From assembly GCA_016110215.1 (NCBI GenBank), contig JADWQD010000002.1:1488001-1552000 (forward strand): a DNA stretch of 64,000 nt. The letters are read 5' to 3'. Of the stretch, positions 1 through 12,220 are shown one piece after another; the stretch's first letter is position 1; each line of letters opens with the position of its first letter. The DNA comes from Capronia americana. Taxonomy: Eukaryota; Ascomycota; Eurotiomycetes; Chaetothyriales; Herpotrichiellaceae. A program made the translations under genes and the position numbers. A model generated the notes under the pieces. The model did no database searches, was not told the DNA's origin, and was given only the letters and a program-made list of their open reading frames with translations.

Positions 1-355
1 CGAGTCATCGTCGAAGCCGGGCAGGACGTGCTTTGAATGCAGCTTGTCCAACTTGGCGGACTTGAGGGTGATGTCTTTGAGCAGGTCTCCGACCTCGTCT
101 TGCACATCAATCCACCGTGGAGGGAGCAAGTCCATCTCTATCACGGCGTCGCCATCGTCGTACGCGTCCGTTGACATGAGACCCCGGGTCTCCTCCGAGG
201 CCTGGTCGCCATAGCCATTGCTTGCTGGAAACCTGGGTTTCTTAGCGGGGTGGTGGGAATAGGACTGTCGATAGGAGATGTAGCTGGACAGTGTTAGCGC
301 GGCTCGTGTGATGCTGGGGCGGTGAGCGATACAGATTCGTACGGTCTCTCCACAT
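1..355 (-). CDS. TLG2: t-SNARE Tlg2 / syntaxin-16 homologue, 5' part only
   Basis: Partial gene running off the left edge. Exon 1 is complement(333..355) and encodes MWRDRTNL across an intron at 284..332 (GTATCG donor, CTAAC branch, CAG acceptor). Exon 2 begins at 283. The joined N-terminus reads MWRDRTNLYISYRQSY, then a basic stretch and the conserved PPRWIDVQDEVGDLL segment and KLHSKHVLPGFDDDS. This is the start of the Tlg2/syntaxin-16 family, a Qa-SNARE acting in endosome-to-late-Golgi fusion. The SNARE motif and C-terminal membrane anchor lie outside the window. Identification rests on the N-peptide and the WIDVQDEV / KLDKLH / HVLPGFDD signatures, which I recognise from the family. Confidence 0.88.
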
Positions 356-851
356 GTTCGAAACGTGGTGAAGTCGACGGGCTTCACATGCGAGTGTCGC
401 CTGCCGTTTGGATCTCAGTTGCTGTCGTTGTCATGATGCTGTAAGACACAGCTGAATCAGAGATTATGACCACTGCCTCAGATTGAAACCATGCGAGTCG
501 AACCAGATTCCTTGCGTCGACAATAGTGTGGCATCACTTGTAGCTGGAGGATGTGGACGACGCAGGCACCGGAATCGTGAACGCTGGAGGCAGTCGGAAC
601 GGAACATCTTTGGTCCGGGCGAGGGATGGCGTCCACAATCCTTCGAGCCTCAGCTGTGGGCGGCCAGTCAAGGTTCGAGGCTCCTTTTACAGAGAACATC
701 GCAATTCAAATACGCCGCCGTTTCAGCTGCTGTGAAATAGTGAACCTTTTCCGACGTACAAGTCATCCATAACCAGCTACAAATACTGTGCGCGCTTGAA
801 TACCATTCACGGCCAGCAGCAACCTTATTGCCCAGTCAGATTACTTCCATC
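356..851. promoter_or_regulatory. Divergent intergenic region between TLG2 and calmodulin
   Basis: About 500 bp between two divergently transcribed genes, so it must hold both promoters. Short open frames here have no recognisable domains and overlap each other on both strands. I see no RNA gene or repeat. Confidence 0.5.
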
Positions 852-1575
<724 letters not shown>

Positions 1576-1938
1576 GTGAATGACGACAACGACAATCAGT
1601 CGCGGAGAGGAAGGGCCGATGACAGAGATTTTGGGGGGTTGACGAGCAAAGGTTGTGAGAGCCTGGGCAACAGCCGAAATGCTAGCGGGATACAAAGGCA
1701 TCATTTTGTTCTGCGCTTCCGAAGAGATCACCTCCGAAGCAATACAGGTTTACTGGGACAGCGGACCTTACAGCACTAGTTGAGCAAGAATGCGTTCCAA
1801 CCAGCTGCCGTGCCAATGCTACCACTCCAAATGCGCCGGGTTTCTCATTGTGTTCATGCTACGGGTATCATTTGTTTTGGTCGTGACCGTCCCCTTCAGC
1901 CAAGGAAAGAAATTGCATCGAGTTCCCGTGGTGAAACG

Positions 1939-3055
1939 TCAATGCGCCTTCAGCCAGTTGAGCATGTGCTGGAAGGCTGCTTCTTGAGCTTGTTTGATAG
2001 TTGGTGAGTCGTAGTCTCCGTAAACTGCGAATCCTGTTCGATGTCAGTTCTTGTAGAGTGGACCACGAGAATCCCTTCCCGGTTGGAACGTACCGTGTGG
2101 CACTTCTGGATATGTGTTGATTTCGTGCTCGATGTTGCTTGCTGCAAAGTGTTTTCGGCCGACTTCAAGCACCTCTTGAGGAAACAGAGGGTCGTTTTCT
2201 GATTGCGCTGGTCAGCTATCAATCTGGAATGATCAGTTCATCCAGCGACTCACCGACACAGACCAGCGTCAATGGCGCCTTGACGGCCTTCAGGTCCTCC
2301 CTCGTCACCAAAGTGGCATGAGCAACAGCACCTGCCTTGATCAAAGGACCCTTTTTGACCGAGCCTGCTTCCACATCCTTCCCAGCTTGTCCCTGCAGCG
2401 CAGTCTCCTGGTGCTCTCCCGCAAGCATGACCACGTACTTGCCTCCAAAGCAATATCCAACACCATAGATCCCCTCACCGTGCGCCACTGCATCAGCATA
2501 TTCGTCCTTACATGTTTCGATCACCTTCAACAGAATAGGGAGCACCTTCTCCGGCGTCTGTCTGGCCAGCCACATATCTACCATGAACGATTTCGCCGTC
2601 TCCACTGCACCGAGCTTAATTCTCTCCAGGAGACCTGGACTCTGCGGCTCTACTGGAGACGAGAAAGTTGCCTTATTCGAGTTCGGCGCGGGGTCGCCCT
2701 TGAATTGATCGGGCATGATGACAACAAAGCCCTCTTGAGCGAACATATCTGCTTGGATCTGGTTATTCATTGAATGTACACCCGTGCCTGCTGTGAGGAG
2801 GAGGAGAAGCTTCGCCGGTGTGTTGGGATAGTCGGCAGGTTTGGAGATGTAGACATCTATGTCGCCCATCTTGGACATTTCTCCTGATGGCTGTCGGTTG
2901 GAAGGTGTCGGTCGGTCCGTCACGCAGTGCTCGCCCATGCTGGGTCCATGCTGGGCTTCAGAGTCCTGGGTTGAAATGAGCGAGGGTTGAGTTTTAGGTG
3001 CGTCCTCCATCGCATCGGATTCGGGGGCTTTGGTTGCTGATTCGGGGCTGGACAT
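1939..3055 (-). CDS. Dienelactone hydrolase family protein
   Basis: Alpha/beta hydrolase of the dienelactone hydrolase family. Exons are complement(2254..3055, 2094..2198, 1939..2033), giving 333 aa. The N-terminus is a hydrophilic tail of about 60 residues. The core starts near residue 63 with GDIDVYISKPADYP. The family nucleophile is Cys202 in GYCFGG, and the late EVPHGFAVYGDY holds the likely catalytic His. Intron 1 uses donor GTGAGTCGC and acceptor CAATCAG; intron 2 uses GTACGTTCC and CGAACAG. Splicing restores ENDPLFP..EVLEVGRKHF, and both joins keep frame. The frame is open upstream to 3208, so an earlier Met is possible; I chose 3055 because the family usually begins with a short Ser/Pro-rich tail. 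The substrate is unknown. Family members hydrolyse dienelactones in aromatic catabolism, but most fungal paralogues are uncharacterised. Confidence 0.87.
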
Positions 3056-3479
3056 GACGGTAGCTTGTAGCCTGAGACGGCTGAATGTGATATTGAAGCA
3101 AGTTCTATCACCCTGGCTGCGGTTTCCTTGCAAAATACTCGGTTTGATCTCAATCGCACGTACTACTGGCTCTGAATCCTGTTCGAGTGAGGTGATACAA
3201 CAGGCCACCGTTTGAGGGCCGCAATCTGGTCAATCTGACGGTCTGAGAACATACCCCGCCCAAGGCTTCACTCCTCCGACGGACTATGAGCATGCAATGA
3301 TTGGAATGACTAGTGTACGAGTACCAATGTGGTGAAGGGCTATCAAGGCTTGCCCGATGCCAGAGGAATGTTAATGTTAATGAATGTCAGTCTCAACGTC
3401 GGTCGCCAAAGCAGTGGCGTTCCTTTGCCCAGGCTGCGCTGTGTGGCAGCCTTTAGGAGAGGTCCCTGTCACGTGCGTA

Positions 3480-3740
3480 GGTTATTTATCTATTACTTCA
3501 GCCCCTCTTTCCCTAAAATTTTAAATTCCCCTTATATAGAATTAAGTTGGTTCATTACACTCTTAAGGCGAGGATAGCCTAGTATCAAATACTCGACTAA
3601 TGTAATGGGCAGGCATTCGGATAGTGCGCAGTGATAGAACTCTTTATGGAATTCTCGAATATTGTTGACGAAACTATAGACTTGAGGCCTCCCCTTGTAA
3701 TACAATATATCGAATCTTGATCTATTTATCGAGTAGACCT
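3480..3740. repeat. AT-rich island, probable decayed repeat
   Basis: The stretch is clearly richer in A/T and TA dinucleotides than its surroundings, with no open frame. In filamentous ascomycetes this look is typical of transposon remnants mutated by RIP (C-to-T changes). I cannot identify the parent element. Confidence 0.4.
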
Positions 3741-3742
3741 AC

Positions 3743-3764
3743 CGCCTTCGCCTTCGCCTTCGCC
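3743..3764. repeat. GCCTTC hexanucleotide microsatellite
   Basis: More than three perfect tandem copies of a six-base CGCCTT/GCCTTC unit at the edge of the AT-rich island. Confidence 0.75.
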
Positions 3765-4029
3765 ACTCAGTAATGTGGCCAGCGAACTAAGCCCATCGAC
3801 CTTGAGTTTTAATCCTACACCCGTTGAACACTCGGATGATAGCTGACGACGTAATTTGCGTTTGAGAGATAGAACCCTAATAACGTATAGTTGGAATTGG
3901 AAGCAGGCGGCTTCTGCAGTTTTCTCTCCACACTTAAAGCCTCTCGGTGGCCTTCGATAGTCTGCCTAGCAAATGGATCTCACAGGTCAGATCCACAGAG
4001 AAAGCTCGAGCGCGACTGTGACCAAATGA

Positions 4030-4110
4030 CCTCGTACGGCTGCGAAGGCCGCCTGTGACGATTGCAGCCGCCGCAAGGTGCGCAGAAGAGGAGGACGAGT
4101 TCACATCTAG
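4030..4110 (+). pseudogene. Relic of a Zn(II)2Cys6 DNA-binding exon
   Basis: One plus-strand frame reads PRTAAKAACDDCSRRKVRRRG and then stops at 4108..4110. It matches the first half of a Zn2Cys6 cluster: two Cys codons at 4054 and 4063, then the SRRKVR basic segment. The third Cys, which should follow KVR, is Arg, and the rest of the cluster is absent. A stop codon lies just upstream. I read this as a fragment of a dead regulator gene, not a functional exon. Confidence 0.5.
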
Positions 4111-4565
4111 GTCAACACGGGAGTCGTCGTCTACTTCAGTCACCTTCTAAAAATGTCAATTCCAGAAAGTAATCTGGCGATGCTCATCCGGCCATCATCT
4201 TCGTCGACATTGGTGACAAGGTTGGACGCCGTCGCGTTTGGCCTCCATAAGCTTAACCCTAGAAGCTTAGCCCTCTCCTATAAACAAAAGGACGATGTAC
4301 ACAACAAGAATTGAACTCGAATACACACAAGAATGAAAAGAAGCCCGGCCCATTGGTATCTGTCCAGGGTCATGCCCACTTCCAGGACTCCCTCACCAAG
4401 CTGCACAGACGTCCGCTGCCATGGGGAAACATGACTCAAAGGTGCTAGCCTTTGATTCACCCCCTCTAGTCGTGACAACTCCATGCCCGAAGCCCTCCCA
4501 GCAGGACGACAATCCCTAGACGTACACTCAGGAAGTGGGCGACTGGTCCCACTTCCGAGTAAAGC

Positions 4566-6076
4566 TCATACGCGCCACCCATGGCCTTTCGCAAACAGGC
4601 ATCTGCTCCAGAGAGTCAACACCGCGCCCGCCATGAGCACGCTGCCACTGAAAATGATCGCCTCGTCGTATCCGCCGTATCGTGCGATCATCGCCCCAGT
4701 GATAGGGGTACCAGTCAGACCGGCGATGCCATATATCCCCAGCGCCATGCCGACGTAGCTTCCTATCTCCGTTGGGTGAGGGCAGACTTCCGCGATCGTG
4801 GTTGGAAACAAGGCGACGACAAACCCGGAGAAGATGCCGTAGAGCACCGCGAATACGCAGATGGCTGCATTTGAGCCTACCCGGAGCCAGCAAAAGACGA
4901 GGACTCCGCAAACCCCATTCCCCATGACCAGAAGATTGAAGCGGCCGAGGTGAGGCGCCGCGAAGCCGGACAAGAGGCGGCCGACGAGCGACCCGGAATT
5001 GAGGATGGCCAGAGTGTAGATCGACAGGTCGAAGTCCATGTCCTTGCTCTCAGCGTACGAGGGCAGGAAGAAGAACGGTGTGAAGATCCCCCACCACGCG
5101 AAGAACATTCCCAGCACCTGGATCGAGTACACAGGCTCTCGGAACGCGTGCAGGAGCAGATACCGGCCTTTCCGTGGGGGCAGCCGGGGCACAACCGTCG
5201 CGCATGCCGTGATGCATAGACCCAGGACCAGAAATCCCACAATCCGTACCGCCCAGCCAAACCCCAGAGAGGTGTGGTAGATGATCCTGTCTAGCATGAC
5301 TGGGAAAATGATTCCACCCAGTGAGGAGCCCGACGAGGCTATCCCCATGGCCAAGGCCCGCCGTCTGTGGAAATACTGTCCGATAACCGCCACTGCCGGG
5401 GCGTACGCAAGCCCATTGGCGACACCCCCGAGCACGCCTTGGGCGAGGATGAATTGCCAATACTTCTTGCAGATGCTCGTGAGCATCACCGCAGTGACAT
5501 AGAGGAGCGAAAACGGCCATATGACAACCTGTTTCCTGCACGTCAGACATCCAGACATCTCATCACGTCCGTCTTTCACCAAGGAGGGAGGGGGCTGGAC
5601 CCGGATGGCATGGTGCGATACGATCACGGAGGTTCTCATGACTCACTCTTGGGCCCCAAATGTCGGTGATGGGACCTGCAATGATCCCGGCCGCAAACTG
5701 GAAGAAAACTTGGAGCGAACCAATCCAGGAGATTGTGGAGGGAGAGTGCTCGTGGAGAATCTCCCGGTGATAGTACGTCTCGTACACCCTGTCCCGCCCA
5801 CCCAGGCTCCAGAGTCAGCCTTCTCGCCTTTTTGCCTGTGTTGCGCAGATATCAAAAGAGGATATGACTCGGTCCTGGGGAAATGGAAATCCAAACTCAC
5901 CCGAAAGCATTGAGGTACCCAAACGTGTAGAACATGATGCAGAAGCAGCCTACTACGACCAACCACGCTCTCGCTCCTCCTTCTGGAAAGCTCGGCGGAG
6001 GTGCAGCCCCTTTCAGACCGCCCACCGGTACTTCCTTCTCCTTGTCCTCGAGCTGTGGCCGGTTTTCTTCTGCCAT
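4566..6076 (-). CDS. MFS permease of the monocarboxylate-porter (MCH/riboflavin-type) family
   Basis: Twelve-helix major facilitator of the monocarboxylate porter group. Exons are complement(5901..6076, 5647..5788, 4566..5528), giving 426 aa. The N-terminus is MAEENRPQLEDKEKE, a cytosolic tail. The first helix follows GGARAWLVVVGCF and runs into YLNAFGVYETYYH, a motif typical of fungal MCT-like permeases. Later landmarks are WIGSLQVFFQFAAG, GQYFHRRRALAMG (the inter-helix basic loop) and YGIAGLTGTPITG. Both introns keep frame (GTGAGTTTGG..GGACAG and GTGAGTCATG..AAACAG). It lies beside aromatic-catabolism genes, so uptake of an aromatic acid or related monocarboxylate is a reasonable inference, but the substrate is not shown. 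Some fungal relatives are riboflavin transporters. Confidence 0.87.
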
Positions 6077-7564
6077 GACAGCCCTTTAGTCCTCACGCCG
6101 ACTGTGCGATAGGGTGGTCCGGGGTGCTTCTTGGTCGGGTTCGAGGTACAAAGTGCGGCGAGTTTATGAGATGAAGGCCTCATCGATCTCTGAAACGGAC
6201 AGACGATATATATGATATCGCTTCGTCCCCCTCTATGGCCGCAGCCCCCCCGGCCCTACCGGTATCGCTCTTGGGCAAGAGCGAAGATATAATGTGGGTA
6301 CAGCGGATCCATCAAAACAATAGTGCGTGCTGGTGCTCTACACAGTCCAACTAATCCCACCACAGACTCTGAGCACGACCGGCTACCGTCTACTCCGTGC
6401 ACAGGCTACGATCGTTATCAACAGATCCACTCGATCTACACTAGGCTGAGGGCTTTTTTCTCTGAGTTTGGCCCGACAGCGATCGGCCGAGCGCGACTTC
6501 GGAGGACGCTGCAAACAGCCCTGCAAGATAGTGAGGCGCGAGCCTTCTTTGTCAGCATACTCTGCTCCTCCCGCGCCGGCGGTTGATTGACCGATGGCGG
6601 TCATGGCTAGCCAAAGCCGCTTGAAGCACCACTTGGGACTAGCTACACCCTACTTACTGATCTGCCCCTTTCTCATCAAGCGAGCTCGACATCTGAGCAA
6701 GAAGGTTTGGGCCCAGCATCTGCGACCATTTTGAGCCAGTAGAGGAGGCACCTGGCGTTGGACCCTGTGGAGTTCCTTTCGTGTCGATGGACGACGCGCT
6801 CGGTCTTTTCGGACAATTGGTGATCTGGCTTCTGCTCATCGGCCCACCCGCGCATGAACAGACAACGCGAAATAAACTCATGCATCCTTCCTTCTTCCTT
6901 CAATTTCCTGTCCATTGTCTTCGTCCCGCCGAGACGTGAGGTGTACTCTCTAGGTAAGCGACGGGGAATGAGGAAGTTGTGGTACTTCTAAGTTCTATGA
7001 AGCAAGTGGGAGTGCAAATAGGCTTTCTCGAAGTCATGTGACAGGAAGCCCGTCGACAACACGTGCGATACGTCCGCAACGCTTCTCCCTGTCTGCGTTA
7101 AGCTCAAAGCTACTGCTAAGTATGCGGCATCTCGTCATCCAACTAGAGACGAGGCATGGGCAGGTGGTCCATCATTTTGTCCTTCCGTGCAGTTGCTATC
7201 ACCATCATAACTATCTCGGTATGAATCATCGCGCCATCTGCTCCTTCGAGGCTGGATAAGAGAAGGAGTAGGGAAACAATACACAGCTACGAAGACTGCA
7301 TCGCCGCCCTGTTTCTGGACATGGATGTCCTTGGGAACGTTACCTCTCGCCGTGGTGTTCGTGTGCATTCTAACGCCATTGACCTTGGCTGGGAAGGTCT
7401 CATCTTCATGCGGCTCGGCGCACAGCATCACGCTGCTGCTAGTTGGTGGGCATCGTTTATGTCCCAGGTTCTGGGAGCTTGAGCCGAATCTCTTACCCAA
7501 TCAGACAGCCCTACACGCGGCGGCACCACTTGAAATCGGCAATGAAGCCTTTCCTAAGGTCGAC
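6077..7564. other. Intergenic region without a supported gene
   Basis: About 1.5 kb. It holds the promoter of the MFS permease and the 3' flank of the zinc-cluster regulator. Several 70-120 aa frames occur, including a minus-strand one at 6676..6915 and a plus-strand one at 7325..7603 with a hydrophobic N-terminus, but none has a recognisable domain and they conflict with each other. Confidence 0.45.
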
Positions 7565-10140
7565 CTAGATCCCAGCTGGACGCTGGTGGGTAGTCGTCAT
7601 TGAATAGTCGACACTGCTCTCTGTGAAGAAATCATCTTCAATGCCCCACATATCGAACGAACCGTTGGGCTCGCAGTTGTCTAGGAGGAAGTCGAGGTCA
7701 TGTGGAATCTGTGTTTCGGGGTTGGTTTGCCATTAGCACATACATCATGCTCCTTGTCTTGACCGAACCAGGAACAAGGAGAAAGCTTACTCTAGATCCC
7801 CATACTTGCAAGTTTCCATCGACAGATGCATCAGGAACCCCCGTGAGAGGGTCTCTGGGGATCTCTGAGCTTTTGCTAGGTGGTGCGTCAGCCTGTTCAC
7901 CCGTGAAATGCCATGTTCGTTGGGAGGCCGGCCACTTGAGCCGCGGGAATGACCTACTCGGGGAACATGTTTCTCACGGGTCTTCCGGCTGTGTCTCGAT
8001 CCATGAGTGCAGTGCCTGCCAGCTTCCAGATTGACATCAGCGTCATCATGATCCTCGTGATCCTCTCGACCGCCTCTAAGTTGAAATAAGCGGAACGTTC
8101 GACCCAGAGGTGTGACTTGACCAGCCCGAGAACCATGGTGAGAACATAGTACTCGTTGAGCCCCTTTGCCAGGACCGAGATCCGGCTTTCTAACATCGGC
8201 AGGACGCGCTCGGCCATGACGATGAACGATTCGGCAAAGCCTGGGTTGGCGCGCAGTACCGCGGTCGATGCTGGTTGTGGTCAATTGAAGCTGGTTCGGC
8301 TGTAGAGATATTGAGGTACACCAACTTACCAAAGCACGAGTTTTCCAGGTACAGGTCATGACAGACCATCACTGCGGCTTGAAATTGGGCGTTGCTACAG
8401 GCCGATGGAGGGACAACACCATGGTCCACCAGCGTTTTGAACTGGGAAAGAATACAGGTCGCAGTCTCCAGCCTGGCCCTCCTCACATGGGCGTATTTGG
8501 CATGATTGACACCTCCGCCCCTGCTGGCAAAGGGCATGTAGAGCACCATGAGGTACTGCCGAAGTAATAACTCCAGCATGGTTCTCAGGTATAGAGGTCG
8601 CTGCGTTCGCCATTCGTCAGCTGCACTGCTGACCCATGTTGATGGAATTGAGGCCAGCGCTTCCATAGCCTCCTCTTCCATCGCCAATGCCTCGGGGAAG
8701 CGAGACTCAATCGTGGTGACATGGCTGTTGTTGATTAGCGCGCAGATTCTCAGTCTCAGGCTTAGGGAGCGATAGGCGACTGCTTGGAACGAGGTGTCGG
8801 TTAGAGACTCCAAACCGAGCGGCGTGGAACTTTCCCCAGCTGGCTCTTGGATAGCATCATCGTTGATGTTCAGGGGTGGTCGCGTGTTGAAATCATCTTC
8901 CCGCAGGCTCGGAGGGATCCCGCGGTCCATCGACGCTTGGAGATCTAGCTCAATGACGGTGGCCCACAGTCGGCGTCGCATTTCTCGATGGAAGCCTGAC
9001 ATGTTGGCCGTTTGGTTGGGTTCTCGATGGTAGCCTGCCGCCATTGCGGATCTCAGTAATGCTCCTGTAGCGATCCAGACCTCGTTCCCTTGTATGTGAT
9101 TGGCTCGCTTTGCGACGATCAGCAGGCACTGGGTTGTCAACATCGTCCAAGACTGAGGAGGAGGCCTGAAGGGGTCGGTTGTGAGCCAGGACTCGCAGGC
9201 TGTAATCCATGTGCCCACTGTTTCACGGCCCAGGCGACAACAAGTCAGGTTTTCTTGCAAACTCAGGGCGGTGGCCATGGCCAAGAGCACTTGGACGAGA
9301 GAGATTGTGGTCGTCGTCCCAAGGCCATTCCACTGTTGGTGATACTCCTTGAGGAAGGTGGGAAGGTAGAGAACGCGGTGTGTGGCTTCGAAGCGGGTGA
9401 TGTAGATGTTGAGCAGCTCGTCGGCCACCTTCCGCTCGGGAAACAGACGCCTGAGATCTGCGTTAGATATCACGCCCATGCTCACGGTGCCGACACAACT
9501 CTTCCAGTTCTGCGTATCGATCTTCAAGGTGTGGATCTCATCGCGGAGTCTGTTGATGCTTGGGTGTTGGGCCTTGAGTCGCTGGATATAGGGTCGGAGT
9601 TTATCAAACTGGGAGGTGAGATTGCTCAGCAAAGGCTTTGAATGCAAGAGGAGGTTTGGACATGGAGATGGATACCTGTTGATACAAGTTGCGGTGATAG
9701 CTGTACCCGTAGAATTTGGTTAGATAGTCATTGCCTTTGTAGATAATCACCTCGTGGACATCGCGAGTCCTCTCATTGCCTTCTCTCCGCTCACTGTCAC
9801 TTGTTGCGTCGCGTGTCGAGGGAGGTGGCTGCGGCTCAGTCGCTCTTTCCCCCGTGCGTTCTTCTTCGCGGTTGGCAGGCCCTGTTGAACTGGATGGTCC
9901 TTGACTTCGTTTGGCGAGAGGGTCAGGCAGTGCTGGGATACCACGCTGCCGATAGACACATTCCTGACCGGGGGTGGCCCGACATCTTCCACAAGCTGGA
10001 GATTCGCGATCACACTTGAGCTTGCGTCGATGACAGGGGATGCAAGAAAGAGGAGGGCGCCGTCGTTTCCTGGCCTTGGCCGTGAGGCCGACGTCGACGA
10101 CGGTGGAGTCGATGGTGCCACTGTGCACTTGGTGTTCCAT
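7565..10140 (-). CDS. Zn(II)2Cys6 transcription factor with fungal-specific TF domain
   Basis: Probable pathway regulator of the neighbouring aromatic-catabolism genes, nuclear. Exons are complement(9676..10140, 8330..9608, 7978..8270, 7791..7892, 7565..7708), giving about 760 aa. The zinc cluster is at residues 33-61 with Cys at 33, 36, 43, 50, 53 and 61, preceded by the basic KARKRRRPP. The middle homology region spans the long second exon (for example FHREMRRRLWATVIELDLQ and SMDRGIPPSLREDDFNTRPP). The last exon gives an acidic tail (PHDLDFLLDN, MWGIEDDFF), plausibly the activation domain. All joins keep frame. The acceptors at 9609 and 7893 were chosen among alternatives and are the least certain points. 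The reading frame is open upstream to 10299; MEHQ was taken as start because it lies shortly before the cluster. Confidence 0.85.
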
Positions 10141-10677
10141 GCTGCCTGTAGCCTGGTAGGCGGCTCGGGCCTGGGGAGACAGAAGGAACTCACGTGGGAA
10201 GAGGAGTCGGGGTAGTAGAGAAGAGCGATGGAGGGCGCAAGAGAAGCGCAAAGCAAAGGACCAGTCAGCCCGTGGGGAGTTCGACCACGGTCCCTGCAAC
10301 TCCGCCTCTTCACGTCGACTATGTCGTCCCCCGTTGCTGGTGTTCTCTCTAGCGGAATCGGGGAAGACTCTATGGCCAGGTTGTAGTCCTGGGGAAATTC
10401 TCGTTGCAGCTGAGGGTAACTCGGATACCTGCTCGGCTTATTCGGCTTATTCGGACTGTTCGGCCTTGGCCTGGGAGGGTCGAATAAGCCGACCAGACTT
10501 TTCACGCTTCTCGGTCCTAAGTCAGGCATCAAGTGAGTCTTCCAAGAGAAGCCACATCCATCGAGTCATTGACCCACGACTAGATCCGTCTAAACGGAGG
10601 AACTTCCTAGACGGCGAGGCACAAGTCTCGCGCATTCCCAGACCGAAGCAATGCCTCCTTGTTTCGACCACTGCTAT
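10141..10677. promoter_or_regulatory. Promoter region of the zinc-cluster regulator
   Basis: About 540 bp between the regulator start and the dioxygenase stop. Both genes are on the minus strand, so this is the regulator's promoter plus the dioxygenase 3' end. It contains the CGG-bearing repeat listed next. Confidence 0.55.
10434..10491. promoter_or_regulatory. CGG-containing direct and inverted repeats upstream of the regulator
   Basis: The 11-mer CGGCTTATTCG occurs at 10434..10444 and again at 10443..10453, and its exact reverse complement CGAATAAGCCG lies at 10481..10491. Another CGG triplet follows at 10460. Zn2Cys6 dimers bind paired CGG triplets, so this is a candidate operator about 300-350 bp upstream of the regulator start, possibly for autoregulation. 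The repeats are seen; the binding is inferred. Confidence 0.5.
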
Positions 10678-11713
10678 CTAGAGCTTCCTCTTGATTAGGA
10701 AGTTATACTTCACCTCGAATTTGACGGGTGATTCCAAGGTCAAGCTCCCCTTCCCGCTTGCGGCCTCCGCACCCGCAGGTTCAAAGTGAATGATAAGCTC
10801 GTCCTTCACCGCGTACACTGAATCGCGACCAAGGTACTCATCGTCGCTGGGAAACACCTGGGTGACCAGCCGCTGATGGGTCTCGCTCTCCACCATGAAA
10901 TGAATGTGTGCTGCCCGGAAGGGAGAGCGGTCCATGAGCTTCAGTATGTCTCCAGCCGGGCCATCGTATGGGACCGGATAGGGGATTGGCTTGATGCAGT
11001 AGAAGCCGTACCGGCCGTCGCTATCCGAGGTGAAGATGCCACGCATGTTTCCGTCGGGCTGGTTGGCATCCTGTTGGTCGTATAGGCCGTTGGCTGCGCA
11101 TTCCCATACATTCAAGCTAGCACCTGCCGAATAGTGATATCCATAAGCCTAAGCACTCATCAAGGGTGAAACGAAGTACGATATCTCTCGGTGGCTCGTA
11201 TCACTTACCGGCGATAGGCTTGCCTGTATCCACATCCAGCAGCTGTCCATGGAACCAAGTAACATCGCCACCCAAGTACTTCTGGATGATGCTGTCGCCG
11301 TTCTCATACAAAGGCGCATCAGCTCGGTAGAAAGGACCCAAGATGCAGGAGTTGGTTGCCGCTTTGTCTGCCAAAATCTTGTGCGTGGTGGCATCCACAA
11401 GTCTGGTCTCATTGATATCAGTAAACAAATCAACGGAATCGATCCACATGGAGATACGGGGCACTCACGCTTCTACTCCAAGGCAATCAGAAATTAGCAG
11501 CGTTTCATTCCTTGCCGCATCACTCATGCGACCCGAACGGTTGAGGGCATCCAATGCCATGTAAAGTTCCGCGGTGGTAAGGTTGACCTCTCGACACACA
11601 GCATGAAGGTGACGGATCAACGACGTCAAGATCTCCTTGGCTCGCGGAGGGGCATTTGAGCCGAATGATGCAAGGACTGATGCCGTGAAAGGCTCGTCTT
11701 GTAGGGTCGCCAT
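10678..11713 (-). CDS. Intradiol ring-cleavage dioxygenase (catechol / hydroxyquinol 1,2-dioxygenase type)
   Basis: Non-haem Fe(III) enzyme that cleaves a catechol or hydroxyquinol ring between the two hydroxyls to a muconate or maleylacetate-type product. Exons are complement(11469..11713, 11209..11402, 10678..11123), giving 294 aa, usual for the family. The N-terminal dimerisation domain is followed by TNSCILGPFYRADAP. The four iron ligands are visible: Tyr161 (ANGLYD), Tyr195 (PIPYPVPYDGP), His219 and His221 (RAAHIHF). Introns end at ACCAG and CGGCAG; the joins restore GVEALVDATTH and PIAGASLNVWE. It is divergent from the alpha/beta hydrolase gene and sits between the regulator and an FAD monooxygenase, fitting a hydroxyquinol or catechol route. 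Which ring substrate is used cannot be read from sequence. Confidence 0.93.
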
Positions 11714-12220
11714 CTTGAGAGAGAGGTTTTGGCACGAGTGTAGCACAAAGGTCAATGGAAAGCGAGTGTAGGAGAACTCGCAAAAGGGAGCGCTTGATGT
11801 CCGGCCTATAATAACATCGCTTGAAATATCCCATGGGGTAACTTGATCTCATGATCATCAAGAAGACTGGATACTCGGCTTATGAATGGCAATTCCATCG
11901 TGCCCGTGGGGCGGAAAGCCGCCCACGAGTGTGGAGGCGGAATTCGTTTGAGGCTCGGCGATAAGACTCTCCTACCTTGTTCGATCGGTCATTGCGTTGG
12001 TGAAATGCGAAGACCGAGCGGCCTCTTCCTGGCACGGGGAGATGGTAGAGCCCGAAAGCTTTCCAGGGACAATGGATGTTTGCATGGCGGGGAACAAAGT
12101 CGACCTCAAAAGGATGTCAGCTTTGCCCTCTTCCGAGCCACCTACGATCACCTCTCTTGCTGTTGGATATCCACTGAGCGCTTTTGCAGATAGTGACAGG
12201 AAGCAAAGTCTGGAGAAAAG
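11714..12220. promoter_or_regulatory. Bidirectional promoter, dioxygenase / hydrolase
   Basis: About 500 bp between two divergent genes of the same presumed pathway, so likely to carry shared control elements. I see no unambiguous palindromic CGG pair. Small frames here are not supported as genes. Confidence 0.5.

Larger units (their letters stand above)
3209..4565. other. Gene-poor decayed region
   Basis: About 1.36 kb without an intact gene. It contains an AT-rich stretch (about 3480-3740), a GCCTTC microsatellite at 3743..3764 and a zinc-cluster gene fragment near 4030-4110, each listed separately. The remaining short frames on both strands show no domain. Confidence 0.5.

Noticed and set aside
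6654..6915. Minus-strand frames of 75 and 79 codons
   Set aside because: Two overlapping frames with no domain and no convincing splice structure.
7325..7603. Possible small secreted protein (hydrophobic N-terminus, MSLGTLPLAVVFVCILTPL)
   Set aside because: It overlaps the 3' end of the zinc-cluster regulator on the opposite strand, has few Cys residues and conflicts with a minus-strand frame of similar quality. No other support.
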